Positions 51,300-60,729 of a stretch of 64,000 nt of DNA are shown here, in pieces. Source of the stretch: UBA2210 sp036825195 (GTDB lineage: Bacteria; Desulfobacterota; Syntrophia; Syntrophales; UBA2210); contig DAISYQ010000013.1 in assembly GCA_036825195.1 (NCBI GenBank), forward strand, positions 4,746 through 68,745, in the 5' to 3' direction. Within the stretch, counting starts at the first letter, position 1. Every line of letters begins with the position of its first letter. The notes below the pieces were generated by a model that did not search any database, was not told the origin of the DNA, and worked only from the letters and a program-made list of their open reading frames with translations. The position numbers were made by a program, and so were the translations under genes.

Positions 51300-52355
51300 T
51301 CAGCCTTTCATTTGCTTCTTTACCGATTTGATAAATTTCCCGAAGGCCTTGTCCTTTTTCCGCCTGTCCAGATATGACATCTCGTAATGGTCCGACTCCT
51401 TCTTGAGTTTGATATAGCTGGAATACCGATCTTCAGACAGCTCTCCGTTTTCAACCGCGGCTCGGACGGCGCAGCCGGGCTCGTGCTCGTGGCTGCAATT
51501 CGTATATCGGCACTGTGCGGCGAGGGCGATAAATTCCTCGAAACCCGTATCGATTCCATCGCCGGCGCCGACGATGCCCAGTTCACGCATGCCGGGTGTG
51601 TCGATCAGCATCGCACCCTGGTCGAGAACGACGAGCTGCCGGCGCGAGGTCGTATGGGTGCCTTCTCCCGTGCCGCTGACGGCCTTTGTCGCGAAGGCTT
51701 CATTGCCGATGAGACGGTTGATGAGGGTCGTCTTTCCTACGCCCGATGAACCGAGAAGGCAGTATGTCTTTCCCGGAGACAGGGTCTGTTGAAACTCGTC
51801 CAACCCGATCCCGGTGACATTGCTCAGTGCGATCACTCTGGCCTTGGTGGCGGAACCGATGATCGCACGCTTCTGATCCAGTTCATCCTGGGTGATCAGG
51901 TCCGTCTTCGTGAGGATGATGATCGGTTCGACATGCCCGTCCGCTGCCATTACCAGGTACCGATCCAGACGATGGGGATTGAAGTCAAAATGGCAGGATT
52001 GAACGATAAAGGCGGTATCTATATTGGCCGCGATCATCTGATAATCGACGTTTTCACCCGCGGCCTTGCGCCGCAGGAAGGTCTTTCGCGGGAAAATCCG
52101 GTGGATGATCGCCTCGGTATCATCGTTGTAGTACTGTGCCGTCACCCAGTCTCCAACGCAGGGCAGGCCGACGGGACTTTCGATGTGATAGGAAAGCTTC
52201 CCCGTCAACTCGGCCGGAACTTCCCGGTATTCGTTTTTTATACGGTATGAGCCGCGGTCAACTGCGGATATGCGGGCGAAGCCGCATCCCTCCTGACCGA
52301 ACTCAGGGGCCTGTGCCTCAAACCATTGATCGAAACCCAGATCTCTTAATTTCAT
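51300..52355 (-). CDS. rsgA: Ribosome small-subunit-dependent GTPase RsgA
   Basis: 351 aa. Circularly permuted GTPase: G4 TKTD near residue 149 comes before G1 GSSGVGKTTLINRL near 205, then G3 IDTPGMRELG. The N-terminal OB-fold (KLSYHIESPVGLPCVGDWV) and C-terminal zinc-binding part (CRYTNCSHEHEPGCAV) are both present. RsgA helps late maturation of the 30S subunit in the cytosol. The Arg-rich C-terminus and length agree with the family. Divergent in no operon; the methyltransferase gene begins upstream. Confidence 0.95.
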   Translation of the reverse strand: MKLRDLGFDQWFEAQAPEFGQEGCGFARISAVDRGSYRIKNEYREVPAELTGKLSYHIESPVGLPCVGDWVTAQYYNDDTEAIIHRIFPRKTFLRRKAAGENVDYQMIAANIDTAFIVQSCHFDFNPHRLDRYLVMAADGHVEPIIILTKTDLITQDELDQKRAIIGSATKARVIALSNVTGIGLDEFQQTLSPGKTYCLLGSSGVGKTTLINRLIGNEAFATKAVSGTGEGTHTTSRRQLVVLDQGAMLIDTPGMRELGIVGAGDGIDTGFEEFIALAAQCRYTNCSHEHEPGCAVRAAVENGELSEDRYSSYIKLKKESDHYEMSYLDRRKKDKAFGKFIKSVKKQMKG

Positions 52356-52370
52356 ATCGTCGTTAGTCCG

Positions 52371-53246
52371 TTACGTGTTCTTTTTTCTGGCTACAATAGC
52401 GATATCGTTGGACTCGGGTGAGAAAGGAGTGCCCGCGACATCGGAGTAAAACTCTTCTACCTCGAATCCGCTTTTTTCTAACTCTTCCCTCAACGTGTCC
52501 CTGCTGAAGTATTGGAGCCAGTTATATATAACACGGGTTCTCGTTTGTTCAATGATCGTATATTTATCGAGCGTTACTTTTTCCCTGTCATATTTGAATA
52601 TGTTCAGGAAGCTATAATACTCTTCGGGCGACCAGAAATGGTCGAGCCAGTTACGCTCGTATGTTGCGACCTCCTCCCTGCCGTCGAAGACGTTGAAAGA
52701 ATGGACATCCAGGAGAACCGCTCCTCCGGGTTTCAGGAATGCGTGGAAGCTGGCAAGGAGCGTTGTTCTCTGGGCCTGGCTCAAGGCGCAGAAATCACAG
52801 AAAATCATCGTAATGAGGTCGAATCGCTTCTCGGTCTGAAACTCCAGATAGTTTTGCCGGTGATAATCGATCTTCAATCCTTCCCGGTCGGCAACCTCTT
52901 GGGCGTATTTGATAGACCGTGCCGAGAAATCGATCCCGGTAACATCGGCGTCGTGTCCGGCAAATGGGGTCGTGTAGAGCCCCGGTCCGCACCCGAAATC
53001 GGCAACACGGGTATGCGCGCCTATTCCGAAATGCGACACGATCCACTTGACGGAACGGTCGACGAATGCCTTGTTGCGGGAAGAAAGGTCGATCTCTTCA
53101 TCCAGATGAAACGCAAGCATCTTCTGTGACGTATGGTCGTCCGTCCAGAGCTGATCCGCGGTGTAAAATTCAAACGGCGCGGGACGCGAGTTGATTTCTT
53201 CCAGGGCTCCGAATAGTGTCGTCTTCATTGTATTATTTAACTCCAT
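52371..53246 (-). CDS. Class I SAM-dependent methyltransferase
   Basis: 291 aa to the first ATG; an ATG at 53228 (six codons in, GGAG upstream) is an alternative. Motifs: TRVADFGCGPGLYTTPFA (motif I), VTGIDFSARSIKYAQEV, FDLITMIFCDFCAL (motif IV) and LKPGGAVLLDVHS. The stretch FDGREEVATYERNWLDHFWSPEEYY is typical of a family of stand-alone small-molecule methyltransferases. Substrate unknown. The gap to rsgA is 15 bp. Confidence 0.87.
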   Translation of the reverse strand: MELNNTMKTTLFGALEEINSRPAPFEFYTADQLWTDDHTSQKMLAFHLDEEIDLSSRNKAFVDRSVKWIVSHFGIGAHTRVADFGCGPGLYTTPFAGHDADVTGIDFSARSIKYAQEVADREGLKIDYHRQNYLEFQTEKRFDLITMIFCDFCALSQAQRTTLLASFHAFLKPGGAVLLDVHSFNVFDGREEVATYERNWLDHFWSPEEYYSFLNIFKYDREKVTLDKYTIIEQTRTRVIYNWLQYFSRDTLREELEKSGFEVEEFYSDVAGTPFSPESNDIAIVARKKNT

Positions 53247-53788
53247 AAGGTGGATGACCTGTTCAATAAGGATGTCATCAATTCGCTACGTTGGGAGGTT
53301 CTACATGTTGACCGAACCAAGGTATGCGTGTAACCGAAATACTTGCCCCAAAATTGTTGCTTGAGATGGGGAAGTTCGAATAATGATATCCACAAACTTA
53401 CTTCCCTTATTCATTGAGTGGTATGTATAAATCTTTCTTCATCCAAAGGCGAGGGATTTCGACCATCAGTATTTGAGTTTTCGACTAAGTGGAGTAAACG
53501 AATCGGATAAGCAGAGTAGGAGATCTGTTGAAAGAGGAGGTTGAAACGGACTTGCAGTTTAAGGCGATCAAGTTTGTCAACCTCAATTAAATACAGGGAA
53601 AAGAATTCAAATGGAACTAGTGAGATGTTTGCTTTTCTATCCGCCCATTCTATTCTTATGTGATATTTTATCCAGTGATGACTGATAGAGATATCCTCCT
53701 GTTCAACGTAAATACATTTCAATGGCTCTTAGTGTTTTTTAGAGCTGAGTTTGATCTGGTCGAAAAGAATGAGAAGGAAAATTGGGAA
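53247..53788. other. Intergenic stretch with no supported gene
   Basis: 542 bp, AT-rich compared with the flanks. A 103-codon frame on the minus strand (53411-53722) is open but has no ribosome site or recognisable motif. I leave the region unassigned; a decayed gene is possible. Confidence 0.4.
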
Positions 53789-54895
53789 TTATTCTTGCAT
53801 GCTTCTCGATGTTCGAAAGATAAATCCGGCAGTTTCCTTCATTGTCATCTGAAATTCTGATGCGCAACACTGACTGTCAAGATATGCGTGTGTAACTCCT
53901 CGTAGGCAGATATACCTTACACGGTTCCCCTTGGCAGAAAGTTTCTCGGCGAACTTTTTTGCATCATCACGAAGAATATCGAACTGACCTGTCATGATAA
54001 GAACAGGGGGCATATCCCGTGCGTCGGCATTGATAGGAGAGATTCCCCATACAGCACGCTTACAGGAATCAGGAATATAGCAGCGAATTAGTTTTTCTAA
54101 AACAATCGAGTCGAGTCCATAACCCGTCGCAAAAGATTTCATTGATTTGGTACCGGATTCGCTGAGATTCACCGCCGGGTAATACAGAATAGCCCCTTTT
54201 ATACTCCGGTGATTCATTAATTCGCACACAGCCGACGATGCAGCAATGTTCCCCCCAGCGCTGTCCCCGGCAAGGTAAATCAGGTTTGGGTCCCCGTTAT
54301 ACCTGAATGCATTGAGCCGAACCCATTGTATCGCCTCGGTACAATCATCGAGCCCGGCAGGATAAGGATTTTCCGGTGAAAGCCTGTAATCGACGGATAT
54401 GACAATGGAGCAGGATGTACGACAGATACCGGTTGCGATGTGATCCGACCCGGACGGGGACCCGAAAGTCCATCCGCCCCCGTGCATATAAATAACAACA
54501 GGAACCCTCTCTGCAGCGGAAAGATCCGACGGAGTGTATATCCGGAGTGAAAGACTTCCCGCCTGGCTTTTGATGGAAAGGTCGACAATCGTTATCCCTT
54601 CTCTTGAAAAAGGGATCAGGGTTTTTTGGGTTTCATTTCGTAGTTGCATCAATAGTGAATAATCGCCGGCGGATGCCTTATCGACCGCACTCGTCATATA
54701 AGCTGAAAACTGTGGAGCATATTGCTTCAACTCGGCAGCTACTTCCGGTTTAAGTTCCTTGCCAGGTGAATTTCCCTCGCATGGCGAAATTGTCCAGTAT
54801 TCCTGTTGTCCGCATCCAAGACAACAGGGCGACACCATTATGGTCGCAACAATCCATAACAACAGAACAAAATTTTTGCCCCGGTTTTTCATCAT
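53789..54895 (-). CDS. Secreted HSL-family esterase/lipase
   Basis: 368 aa. Leader with lipobox-like SPCCLGC gives a lipoprotein or signal peptide. Hormone-sensitive-lipase family motifs: VIYMHGGGWTFGSPSG (oxyanion hole HGGGW), the nucleophile YLAGDSAGGNIAASSAV (Ser near residue 206), the acid in TGQFDILRDDAKK and the His in LRGVTHAYLDSQ. It should hydrolyse short- to medium-chain esters outside the cytoplasm. Start is one of two adjacent ATGs. Confidence 0.88.
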   Translation of the reverse strand: MMKNRGKNFVLLLWIVATIMVSPCCLGCGQQEYWTISPCEGNSPGKELKPEVAAELKQYAPQFSAYMTSAVDKASAGDYSLLMQLRNETQKTLIPFSREGITIVDLSIKSQAGSLSLRIYTPSDLSAAERVPVVIYMHGGGWTFGSPSGSDHIATGICRTSCSIVISVDYRLSPENPYPAGLDDCTEAIQWVRLNAFRYNGDPNLIYLAGDSAGGNIAASSAVCELMNHRSIKGAILYYPAVNLSESGTKSMKSFATGYGLDSIVLEKLIRCYIPDSCKRAVWGISPINADARDMPPVLIMTGQFDILRDDAKKFAEKLSAKGNRVRYICLRGVTHAYLDSQCCASEFQMTMKETAGFIFRTSRSMQE

Positions 54896-55029
54896 ATTTT
54901 GATTCCTTTACACAATTTTTAAATCCATGCCGGGAAACAGACATCAGCCTAATATTTGAATCCTTGCGTTTTGCCGTCAGTCAACATGGTCCGGAGTGTT
55001 GTTTTAATAATATTTTTTGACACACCGTA

Positions 55030-56376
55030 TTATACATAACAATACCGTATCCGGTTTCTTAGGAGTACCCATACAGCCAGACAAAGACTTATAAGTTCGG
55101 CGAGGGGGACAGATAACCACACACCGTTCACTCCGAGGAATCCGGGAAGGCCGATGATGCCGAGCGCGATCAGGAGGCTCCGGGAAAACGAAAGTATGGC
55201 GGAAAGCGTACCGTTCGACAATGCGGTGAACAAAGCCGACATAAAGATGTTCAAGCCGGTAAATAGAAACGCGAACGGAAAAATGAAAAACCCGGCGCGT
55301 GCGATACGGTATACCGGCGAACCTTCCGGTGAAAAAATCTTGACAATCATGTCTCCGAACAAAAATGCTAAGACAAAGACTGCAATAGACACAACGAGTG
55401 TTATGCTTAAAGAGATCTTGGTAACACTTTTGAGATGCAAATGGTTGCCGCTGCCATAATTGAAACTTATCACCGGTGCGACACCCATCGAAAACCCGAT
55501 GAAGAATGTCGTTAAGAGGAACTGGGAGTAGATCATGATTGTGATCGCGGCTACGCCATCCTCTCCCGCGAGCACCATCATCGCAGTGTTGAAAAGGAAT
55601 GTGGTTATAGCGGTCGAAAGCTGTCCGACCATTTCCGAAGAACCATTGAAGGCACTTTCGCCTAACACCTGCAGATCGAATTTTGGTGAACTGAAGAAGA
55701 TTGTGCCTCGCCTGTTACAAATGAAAAAAATGGTCCCTGCAATAGCAGGTACCGAATAGCCGATACCGGTTGCAAGTGCTGCCCCTTGAATTCCCATGTC
55801 AAGTACGACAATTAAGAGATAGTCGAAGAACGCATTTGTCAATCCCGCCGTGATGCCGATCAACATGCCAAGTCGGGGCTTTCCGGCTGTTACGAAGAGT
55901 ACGGAGAAGAGTATCTGCAGCATGTTTGACGGTGCAAATACAAGGAGCACTCCGAGATAATCATTGCAGTACGGGAGTAGGTCGTCACTTGCCCCGAGTG
56001 CGCGGACCAGTGGATTGAGGGAGATGAGTCCTGTAACCGTAAAAAGAACTCCAATCACCGTGCATGACGCGGTAATCAGTGTGAAATTCTTGCGGGCTTC
56101 TCTATCGTTTCCGTTGCCCATTTTTCGTGCGATGATGGCGCTTCCACCGGTCGCGAGCATCGTGGCGAGCCCTACGATGAGGTTCACGACAGGGGTCACG
56201 ATGTTGATGGCGGAAAGCGCATTGGTATTCACGTAACGTGCTACAAAGATCATATCGACGATCGTATAGAGACCGAAAAAGATCATCATGAATATCGTGG
56301 GTGCTGCGAAGCGTAAGAGTGAGCGTAGGGTGAAATCTTTGGCGAGTCCATTTCCCTCAATCGAAGTATCCGTCAT
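55030..56376 (-). CDS. MATE family efflux transporter
   Basis: 448 aa, twelve helices. MATE features: SLLRFAAPTIFMMIFFGLYTIVDMIFVARY, the repeated two-halves topology, GLATMLATGGSAIIARKMGN and the second-half mirror VAPVISFNYGSGNHLHLKSV. It exports drugs or cationic compounds using sodium or proton gradients. Its start is six bases after the stop of an AraC-GNAT gene, so the two are co-transcribed. Confidence 0.92.
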   Translation of the reverse strand: MTDTSIEGNGLAKDFTLRSLLRFAAPTIFMMIFFGLYTIVDMIFVARYVNTNALSAINIVTPVVNLIVGLATMLATGGSAIIARKMGNGNDREARKNFTLITASCTVIGVLFTVTGLISLNPLVRALGASDDLLPYCNDYLGVLLVFAPSNMLQILFSVLFVTAGKPRLGMLIGITAGLTNAFFDYLLIVVLDMGIQGAALATGIGYSVPAIAGTIFFICNRRGTIFFSSPKFDLQVLGESAFNGSSEMVGQLSTAITTFLFNTAMMVLAGEDGVAAITIMIYSQFLLTTFFIGFSMGVAPVISFNYGSGNHLHLKSVTKISLSITLVVSIAVFVLAFLFGDMIVKIFSPEGSPVYRIARAGFFIFPFAFLFTGLNIFMSALFTALSNGTLSAILSFSRSLLIALGIIGLPGFLGVNGVWLSVPLAELISLCLAVWVLLRNRIRYCYV

Positions 56377-56382
56377 TATTCA

Positions 56383-57264
56383 TCAAGTATTATGGATATT
56401 CTTGAGGAGTGTGTCCGTCACGATCGTCATTTTCTGTGTCGGATAGCCGAACTCAACAAGGAGTTCACCTTCCGCAAACCCGAACTCCTGAAGAGAATTC
56501 CGGTATCCGGTGTCCGCCTTGTCTCCTTCGCGATAAGTTGTGATGCTCATCTTATTGTGTGAAATCAGCTCGTTCATTGCCTTAACAAACAGTGCATTCG
56601 CTATGTTCCGGTTGCGATAGAGCGGATGTACTCCTAAAAAATCAATGTTTCCCGCTTCGCGGGAAATCATCATGATGCCAACCGTGACACCGCTGTCATT
56701 CATAATAAACGCTCGATTTTGCGCTATGTACCGTTTCAGTGTTTCTATGTGCTCATTTTCGTTTAAGCACGGGAACCCGTCGATAACGAGTTGCACCAAG
56801 CGCATCCATTCCGGAATGTTCTCCTCGCGGGCGAGAGTTATTGTTTGTTTTGAGTGCCGTTTTTCTGGATTTTTTCTAACCATTGCCTCTTCGAATTTGA
56901 AAGGCATCTGAAGGGGGTAGAATTCCTTGTGATCACGGAACCTTTTGGGTGGGAGTTTGTACATCGATTTAAAAATCGACGAAAAGGCCTGTTGACTGTC
57001 GTAACCGGCCTGTAAGGCAATATCGACGATCGGAGTATTCGTGAAAACGAGCAATCGTGCCGCTTCAGTAAGCTGCCTCCGTCGGATATACGTGTGTATT
57101 GGAATTCCGACCGTTTTTGTAAACATGTGATGAATATGATAGAGCGAATAACCAAGCTTACCCGCAATCGTCCCAAGTGTAAGAGGTTCGTCAAGATGGG
57201 CTTCGATATGGTCGATTGTCGCGACAATGTTTTCTATGTTTCTCATAGTACTATCCTTTGTCAC
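56383..57264 (-). CDS. AraC-type regulator fused to a GNAT acetyltransferase
   Basis: 293 aa. Residues 10-110 are an AraC HTH pair: HLDEPLTLGTIAGKLGYSLYHIHHMF and IPIHTYIRRRQLTEAARLL, then IALQAGYDSQQAFSSIFK. The rest is a GNAT domain (RAFIMNDSGVTVGIMMIS, FLGVHPLYRNRNIANALFV, with the loop YRNRNIA and TGYRNSLQEFGF). The start at 57264 is the first ATG of the frame. The fusion gives a DNA-binding protein with its own acetyl-transfer or ligand-sensing half. It is followed by a MATE pump six bases on. Confidence 0.88.
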   Translation of the reverse strand: MTKDSTMRNIENIVATIDHIEAHLDEPLTLGTIAGKLGYSLYHIHHMFTKTVGIPIHTYIRRRQLTEAARLLVFTNTPIVDIALQAGYDSQQAFSSIFKSMYKLPPKRFRDHKEFYPLQMPFKFEEAMVRKNPEKRHSKQTITLAREENIPEWMRLVQLVIDGFPCLNENEHIETLKRYIAQNRAFIMNDSGVTVGIMMISREAGNIDFLGVHPLYRNRNIANALFVKAMNELISHNKMSITTYREGDKADTGYRNSLQEFGFAEGELLVEFGYPTQKMTIVTDTLLKNIHNT

Positions 57265-57379
57265 AAAGATATATCAGGCATTGTGACGAGCGTCTTCATC
57301 ATTCTTGCGCTTTTGGATAAGTTTCTTACAGAAAAAGTCAGACAGAGGGTAGACAAAAGGAATCAAGTTTCCTTTTGGT

Positions 57380-57985
57380 TCATTCGGTCCATACTACTTT
57401 GTCTTCTAATTCAGTTCTCGGCCTTTTGGGGATTTTCTTTTGCTTTCCACTCCCGAACGCCACACCGGCCACTAATTCATCATTCGTTTTTAAAAGTTTA
57501 TTTATCTCGTCTTCTGCGTATAAGATATCGCATATCCACAGCGTCTGGACATCTTTGCCGTGGGCTGCAAGGATCATGTTCTGGATACAGGCTCCGATGG
57601 ACAGCATGTCGGCCTTCCATCGGTTTTTGGTATAATCCGGTTCTCTGCCTGAATACGGGTTATATACCAGAAGGAATTCGGAGCACTCCTCGATGGATGT
57701 TATACTGATCAGAAGACTGCCGAAATTCTTTGATTCGGCCTTCATCTCTTTTATCTTTTTTTTCAACACCCCGATAATCAGATTCTTGTATTCCGGCCCG
57801 CAGGCGACAAAACGCCAGGGCTGTCGGTTTTTGGGAGAAGGGGCCCATAGCCCCGATTCAAGGATTTCTTGCATATCGGTCGGAGGGATCTCCCGGCCCG
57901 TGAATCGCCTGTGACTTCTTCGTTCGGAAATTGCCTGTCCTATATTCATTGCTTCGCATAACCTTTGTTGTTTTGGCCTGTTCAT
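57380..57985 (-). CDS. Nitroreductase family flavoprotein
   Basis: 201 aa from the ATG at 57985; one at 57949 is the alternative (AAAGG upstream), and the family usually begins near MNIGQAISERRSHRRFTGRE. Central blocks ILESGLWAPSPKNRQPWRFVA, ADMLSIGACIQNMILAAHG and the C-terminal VAGVAFGSGKQKKIPKRPR fit the FMN-binding fold. No ferredoxin part. Substrate unknown. The 115 bp gap to the AraC-GNAT gene carries no gene. Confidence 0.85.
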   Translation of the reverse strand: MNRPKQQRLCEAMNIGQAISERRSHRRFTGREIPPTDMQEILESGLWAPSPKNRQPWRFVACGPEYKNLIIGVLKKKIKEMKAESKNFGSLLISITSIEECSEFLLVYNPYSGREPDYTKNRWKADMLSIGACIQNMILAAHGKDVQTLWICDILYAEDEINKLLKTNDELVAGVAFGSGKQKKIPKRPRTELEDKVVWTE

Positions 57986-58136
57986 ATCATAAAACGGCAA
58001 ATTATGCCCGGATGGATGGTAAGTCAAGAAAAGAGGTATACATGGCTCATGGCGCAGACCTGTGACCTTGCAATATGCGTAAGAATGATTAAGTTGAATG
58101 GAGCATGGATACTGCGGGAAGGAGACGGAGATTGGC

Positions 58137-58709
58137 ATGCTGAAGATGATGGTGGTCGGGCCGATTCAGGCCAACTGTTATATACTGGGATGCAAGAAGA
58201 CTATGGAGGGCATTGTCATCGACCCCGGGGACGAGGCGCTTCGCATCGCGAAGGTGATAACCGATGCCGGCCTCAGAATCAAATATATTCTCATTACACA
58301 CGGCCACTCGGATCATACGGGGGCGGCAGGGGAGCTGAAAAGTATCGTAAAGGCACCGGTATGGATACACAAGCTGGATACTTACGGCCTGGGCTTCCCG
58401 CCCGACGGGGAACTCTTTGACGGTCAGGAAATCGAGGTCGGAACCTATCGGATCAAGGTGATCCATACCCCCGGACATTCTCCCGGCGGCGTGTGTCTGC
58501 ACGCTCCCGGCGCCGTCTTTACGGGGGATACTCTCTTTTGCGGCTCCATAGGACGCACCGACCTGTGGGGCGGCGACTACAACCAGCTGATCAGGGGTGT
58601 CAGGGAAAAGATATTTCCCCTGGGAGACGACCTGCGGGTCTATCCCGGGCACGGACCTGCCACCACCATAGGACGGGAGCGGTTGACGAATCCATTCTTC
58701 AGACAGTAA
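58137..58709 (+). CDS. MBL-fold hydrolase, glyoxalase II-like
   Basis: 190 aa from the ATG at 58137 (GGAG seven bases upstream), preferred to the ATG at 58098. Motifs: VGPIQANCYILGCKKTMEGI, LITHGHSDHTGAAGEL (metal site), VIHTPGHSPGGVCLH, VFTGDTLFCGSIGRTDLWGG and VYPGHGPATTIG. This is the short, single-domain version of hydroxyacylglutathione hydrolase that is widespread in bacteria. It may hydrolyse thioesters. Divergent from the nitroreductase gene. Confidence 0.93.
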   Translation: MLKMMVVGPIQANCYILGCKKTMEGIVIDPGDEALRIAKVITDAGLRIKYILITHGHSDHTGAAGELKSIVKAPVWIHKLDTYGLGFPPDGELFDGQEIEVGTYRIKVIHTPGHSPGGVCLHAPGAVFTGDTLFCGSIGRTDLWGGDYNQLIRGVREKIFPLGDDLRVYPGHGPATTIGRERLTNPFFRQ

Positions 58710-58729
58710 AGGGAAGGGGGACCCTGTTT

Positions 58730-59272
58730 TTAGATACCTTCCGGAAGTTTGGACGCCATTAATTTTTTTCGATCCAACCTCCGCCCGTCTACTATGAACG
58801 TGCCGTCGCCGACGGCGTGCAGGGTCCGCTTCTCTTTGCGGGATGTGTCAACGTATGCCACGACGGCATCGAGGACGACGATGTTGTGTTCTTTGACGAT
58901 GTCGACGATTCTGCATTCGATATTGGCGAGGCACTCCCTGATCAGCGGTGCCTGGACCGCTTTGCCTTTAACGGGCGTCAGGTTGAACTTCTCGAATTTG
59001 TCCGTATCGGCACCGGAGCATGTCCCTATCCCCACGACCGTATCGAGCATATCGACGGTCGGTATGGCGATAACACATTCCTTCGTTTCACGAAGGGCTG
59101 TAAAGGAGTAATTCCACTCCCCGGTGGTGATGGCGAACGTGGGCGTGAAATCCAACACCATGGTCCATGATATGGTCATGATATTATTCTTCCTGCCGTC
59201 ATACGTCGTGATGAGGACCACCGGTCCCGGTTCCAGTAAGGTGAAGGCTTTTTCAATTTGGAATTCGTTCAT
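58730..59272 (-). CDS. Flavin reductase-like flavoprotein
   Basis: 180 aa. Split-barrel FMN-binding fold: start FQIEKAFTLLEPGPVVLITTYDG, then RKNNIMTISWTMVLDFTPTF, ITTGEWNYSFTALRETKECVI and ECLANIECRIVDIVKEHNIVVLD. Members of the DIM6/NTAB family reduce flavin or bind FMN in oxidoreductase pairs. No partner oxygenase is near. It is convergent with the MBL-fold gene. Confidence 0.88.
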   Translation of the reverse strand: MNEFQIEKAFTLLEPGPVVLITTYDGRKNNIMTISWTMVLDFTPTFAITTGEWNYSFTALRETKECVIAIPTVDMLDTVVGIGTCSGADTDKFEKFNLTPVKGKAVQAPLIRECLANIECRIVDIVKEHNIVVLDAVVAYVDTSRKEKRTLHAVGDGTFIVDGRRLDRKKLMASKLPEGI

Positions 59273-59356
59273 AAGGTGACATCCCTATAAATATAGGTAA
59301 GTTAGAAACAGTACGCTGTTACTATTCCCCGCTTGGTAATGACTGGCTAGGTTTTT

Positions 59357-60100
59357 CTATCGTTTTCCTTTGAGATAATCGTCAATATCTTTTCTTAAAA
59401 CCTCAGTGGAGGGATTAAGCCAACCAAATCGTTCAAAAAACCATACTACAACATCAAGCGAATACTGAGCGCTGTTTGCTATAAGAGCCCCACTATCAAT
59501 AGCCCAAGTTTTCCCAAGAGAATCTTCGTTAGCAGCATAGTATGCGGACCAAGCCCGATTCCAGTCAGTTGTCAGTACAAAACCTTTGATTTTATTCAGT
59601 TGAATACTTATATTTACTTCCCCTTTATATACCTCTGCTTGGCATAATCTTGCTGCAAACTCAATTATCTCAGTTGCACAGAAAATGAAGTTCATTATAG
59701 ATATGAATCCTGGGACTTCGTCCCAATTAATGTGGCCAATATGGGACAGATGAACAGCGGTTTGTTGCTGTAATTTTTCTCTCCATCTCTCTTCAGTAGC
59801 TTCTCTGACGCTGGACAAATGGAGGAACTGTGTGCTTTGATAAAATCTCCAATACTCGAGATGGCTCATGAAACTCGACCATGAAGCAACCCATTTAGCG
59901 CCATGACCTCTCTCTTCATCACGGTTGCTTAGATGTGGAAAGTCCCACCCTCGTAGCCGAACTCTATTCTTCTCGACAATTTGAAAGCACTCACTCAATG
60001 TAGGGATGGCTTCCTCTGAATAGTTCTCCGGGCGAAAATTGACTCGCCAGTGAGGGTAGGCCAAAACATTGACAGGAAGTTCGGTTTGGGGAGTCGTCAT
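59357..60100 (-). CDS. Unknown protein paired with an AlbA_2-domain gene
   Basis: 247 aa. No signal or membrane segment; aromatic-rich with helical blocks (VLAYPHWRVNFRPENYSEEA, FMSHLEYWRFYQSTQFLHLSS, ISIMNFIFCATEIIEFAARL, WSAYYAANEDSLGKTW). No recognised domain. Its start overlaps the stop of the AlbA_2 gene by four bases, so the two are co-translated. AT-rich composition relative to neighbours suggests recent transfer as a two-gene module. Confidence 0.7.
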   Translation of the reverse strand: MTTPQTELPVNVLAYPHWRVNFRPENYSEEAIPTLSECFQIVEKNRVRLRGWDFPHLSNRDEERGHGAKWVASWSSFMSHLEYWRFYQSTQFLHLSSVREATEERWREKLQQQTAVHLSHIGHINWDEVPGFISIMNFIFCATEIIEFAARLCQAEVYKGEVNISIQLNKIKGFVLTTDWNRAWSAYYAANEDSLGKTWAIDSGALIANSAQYSLDVVVWFFERFGWLNPSTEVLRKDIDDYLKGKR

Positions 60101-60729
60101 AATCCCTCCAATTCATCATCAAATGCTTGAGTGCTACTTTGCGATGGGACGAAACCAATACGACGAGATGTTTCAACCATTCTTCGTGCTCGCTTTTCTG
60201 CGGCGAGTTCTAAGAGATCATCTATCTCCTGCGCATTTGTTACCTTTTTTGTTTGTGGCTTACCAGGTGGTCTAATGTAGACTTCCCCTACACATAACAG
60301 GTTTATTTTCTCTGGACCGTTCTTCTTACAGATATAGGGAGTATTAGCAAATTCAAGTACTTGAAATGCAAGAAACTCTTTTTCGTTCCGATATTTGATG
60401 CGTACTATTTCAATCTGCATTGGGGGAGACGAGTATTTGTTAATCGCATCGATGATATTGTCAATGTCATAAGTGCCCAAATGATCTGGTTCAATACCAC
60501 TCAACTCCCAGTCGTCATCATTTTCGGAAGCTCCGATGATAATGACACCACCGTCACGAAGATTACCCATCGCCATCACAGTCCGAATTAATTGCCACTT
60601 GAGGGTATCCCACACAGCTGATTGCTTGAAATCAATTGCTTGGGATTCTTGACAACGATCGAGTGCGCTATACACTCTGTCGTGCAATTGCTGATATCCA
60701 GGCATGTCTGATGTTGGAATTGTGCCCAC
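60097..60729 (-). CDS. AlbA_2/Schlafen-type putative DNA- or RNA-binding protein
   Basis: 210 aa. The AlbA_2 (Schlafen-like) core is visible: ESQAIDFKQSAVWDTLKWQL (E-x2-x-FK), AMGNLRDGGVIIIGASENDD with the GG-x-I-I-G turn, and later YICKKNGPEKINLLCVGEVYIRPPG. Related proteins act as nucleic-acid-binding or nuclease-like regulators, some in defence loci. It is upstream of and overlaps an unknown gene of similar AT-rich composition. A defence or regulatory role is inference. Confidence 0.8.
   Translation of the reverse strand: MGTIPTSDMPGYQQLHDRVYSALDRCQESQAIDFKQSAVWDTLKWQLIRTVMAMGNLRDGGVIIIGASENDDDWELSGIEPDHLGTYDIDNIIDAINKYSSPPMQIEIVRIKYRNEKEFLAFQVLEFANTPYICKKNGPEKINLLCVGEVYIRPPGKPQTKKVTNAQEIDDLLELAAEKRARRMVETSRRIGFVPSQSSTQAFDDELEGL

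Noticed and set aside
53411..53722. A 103-codon minus-strand frame in the gap upstream of the methyltransferase
   Set aside because: No ribosome site, no known motif and an AT-rich context; could be a decayed gene.
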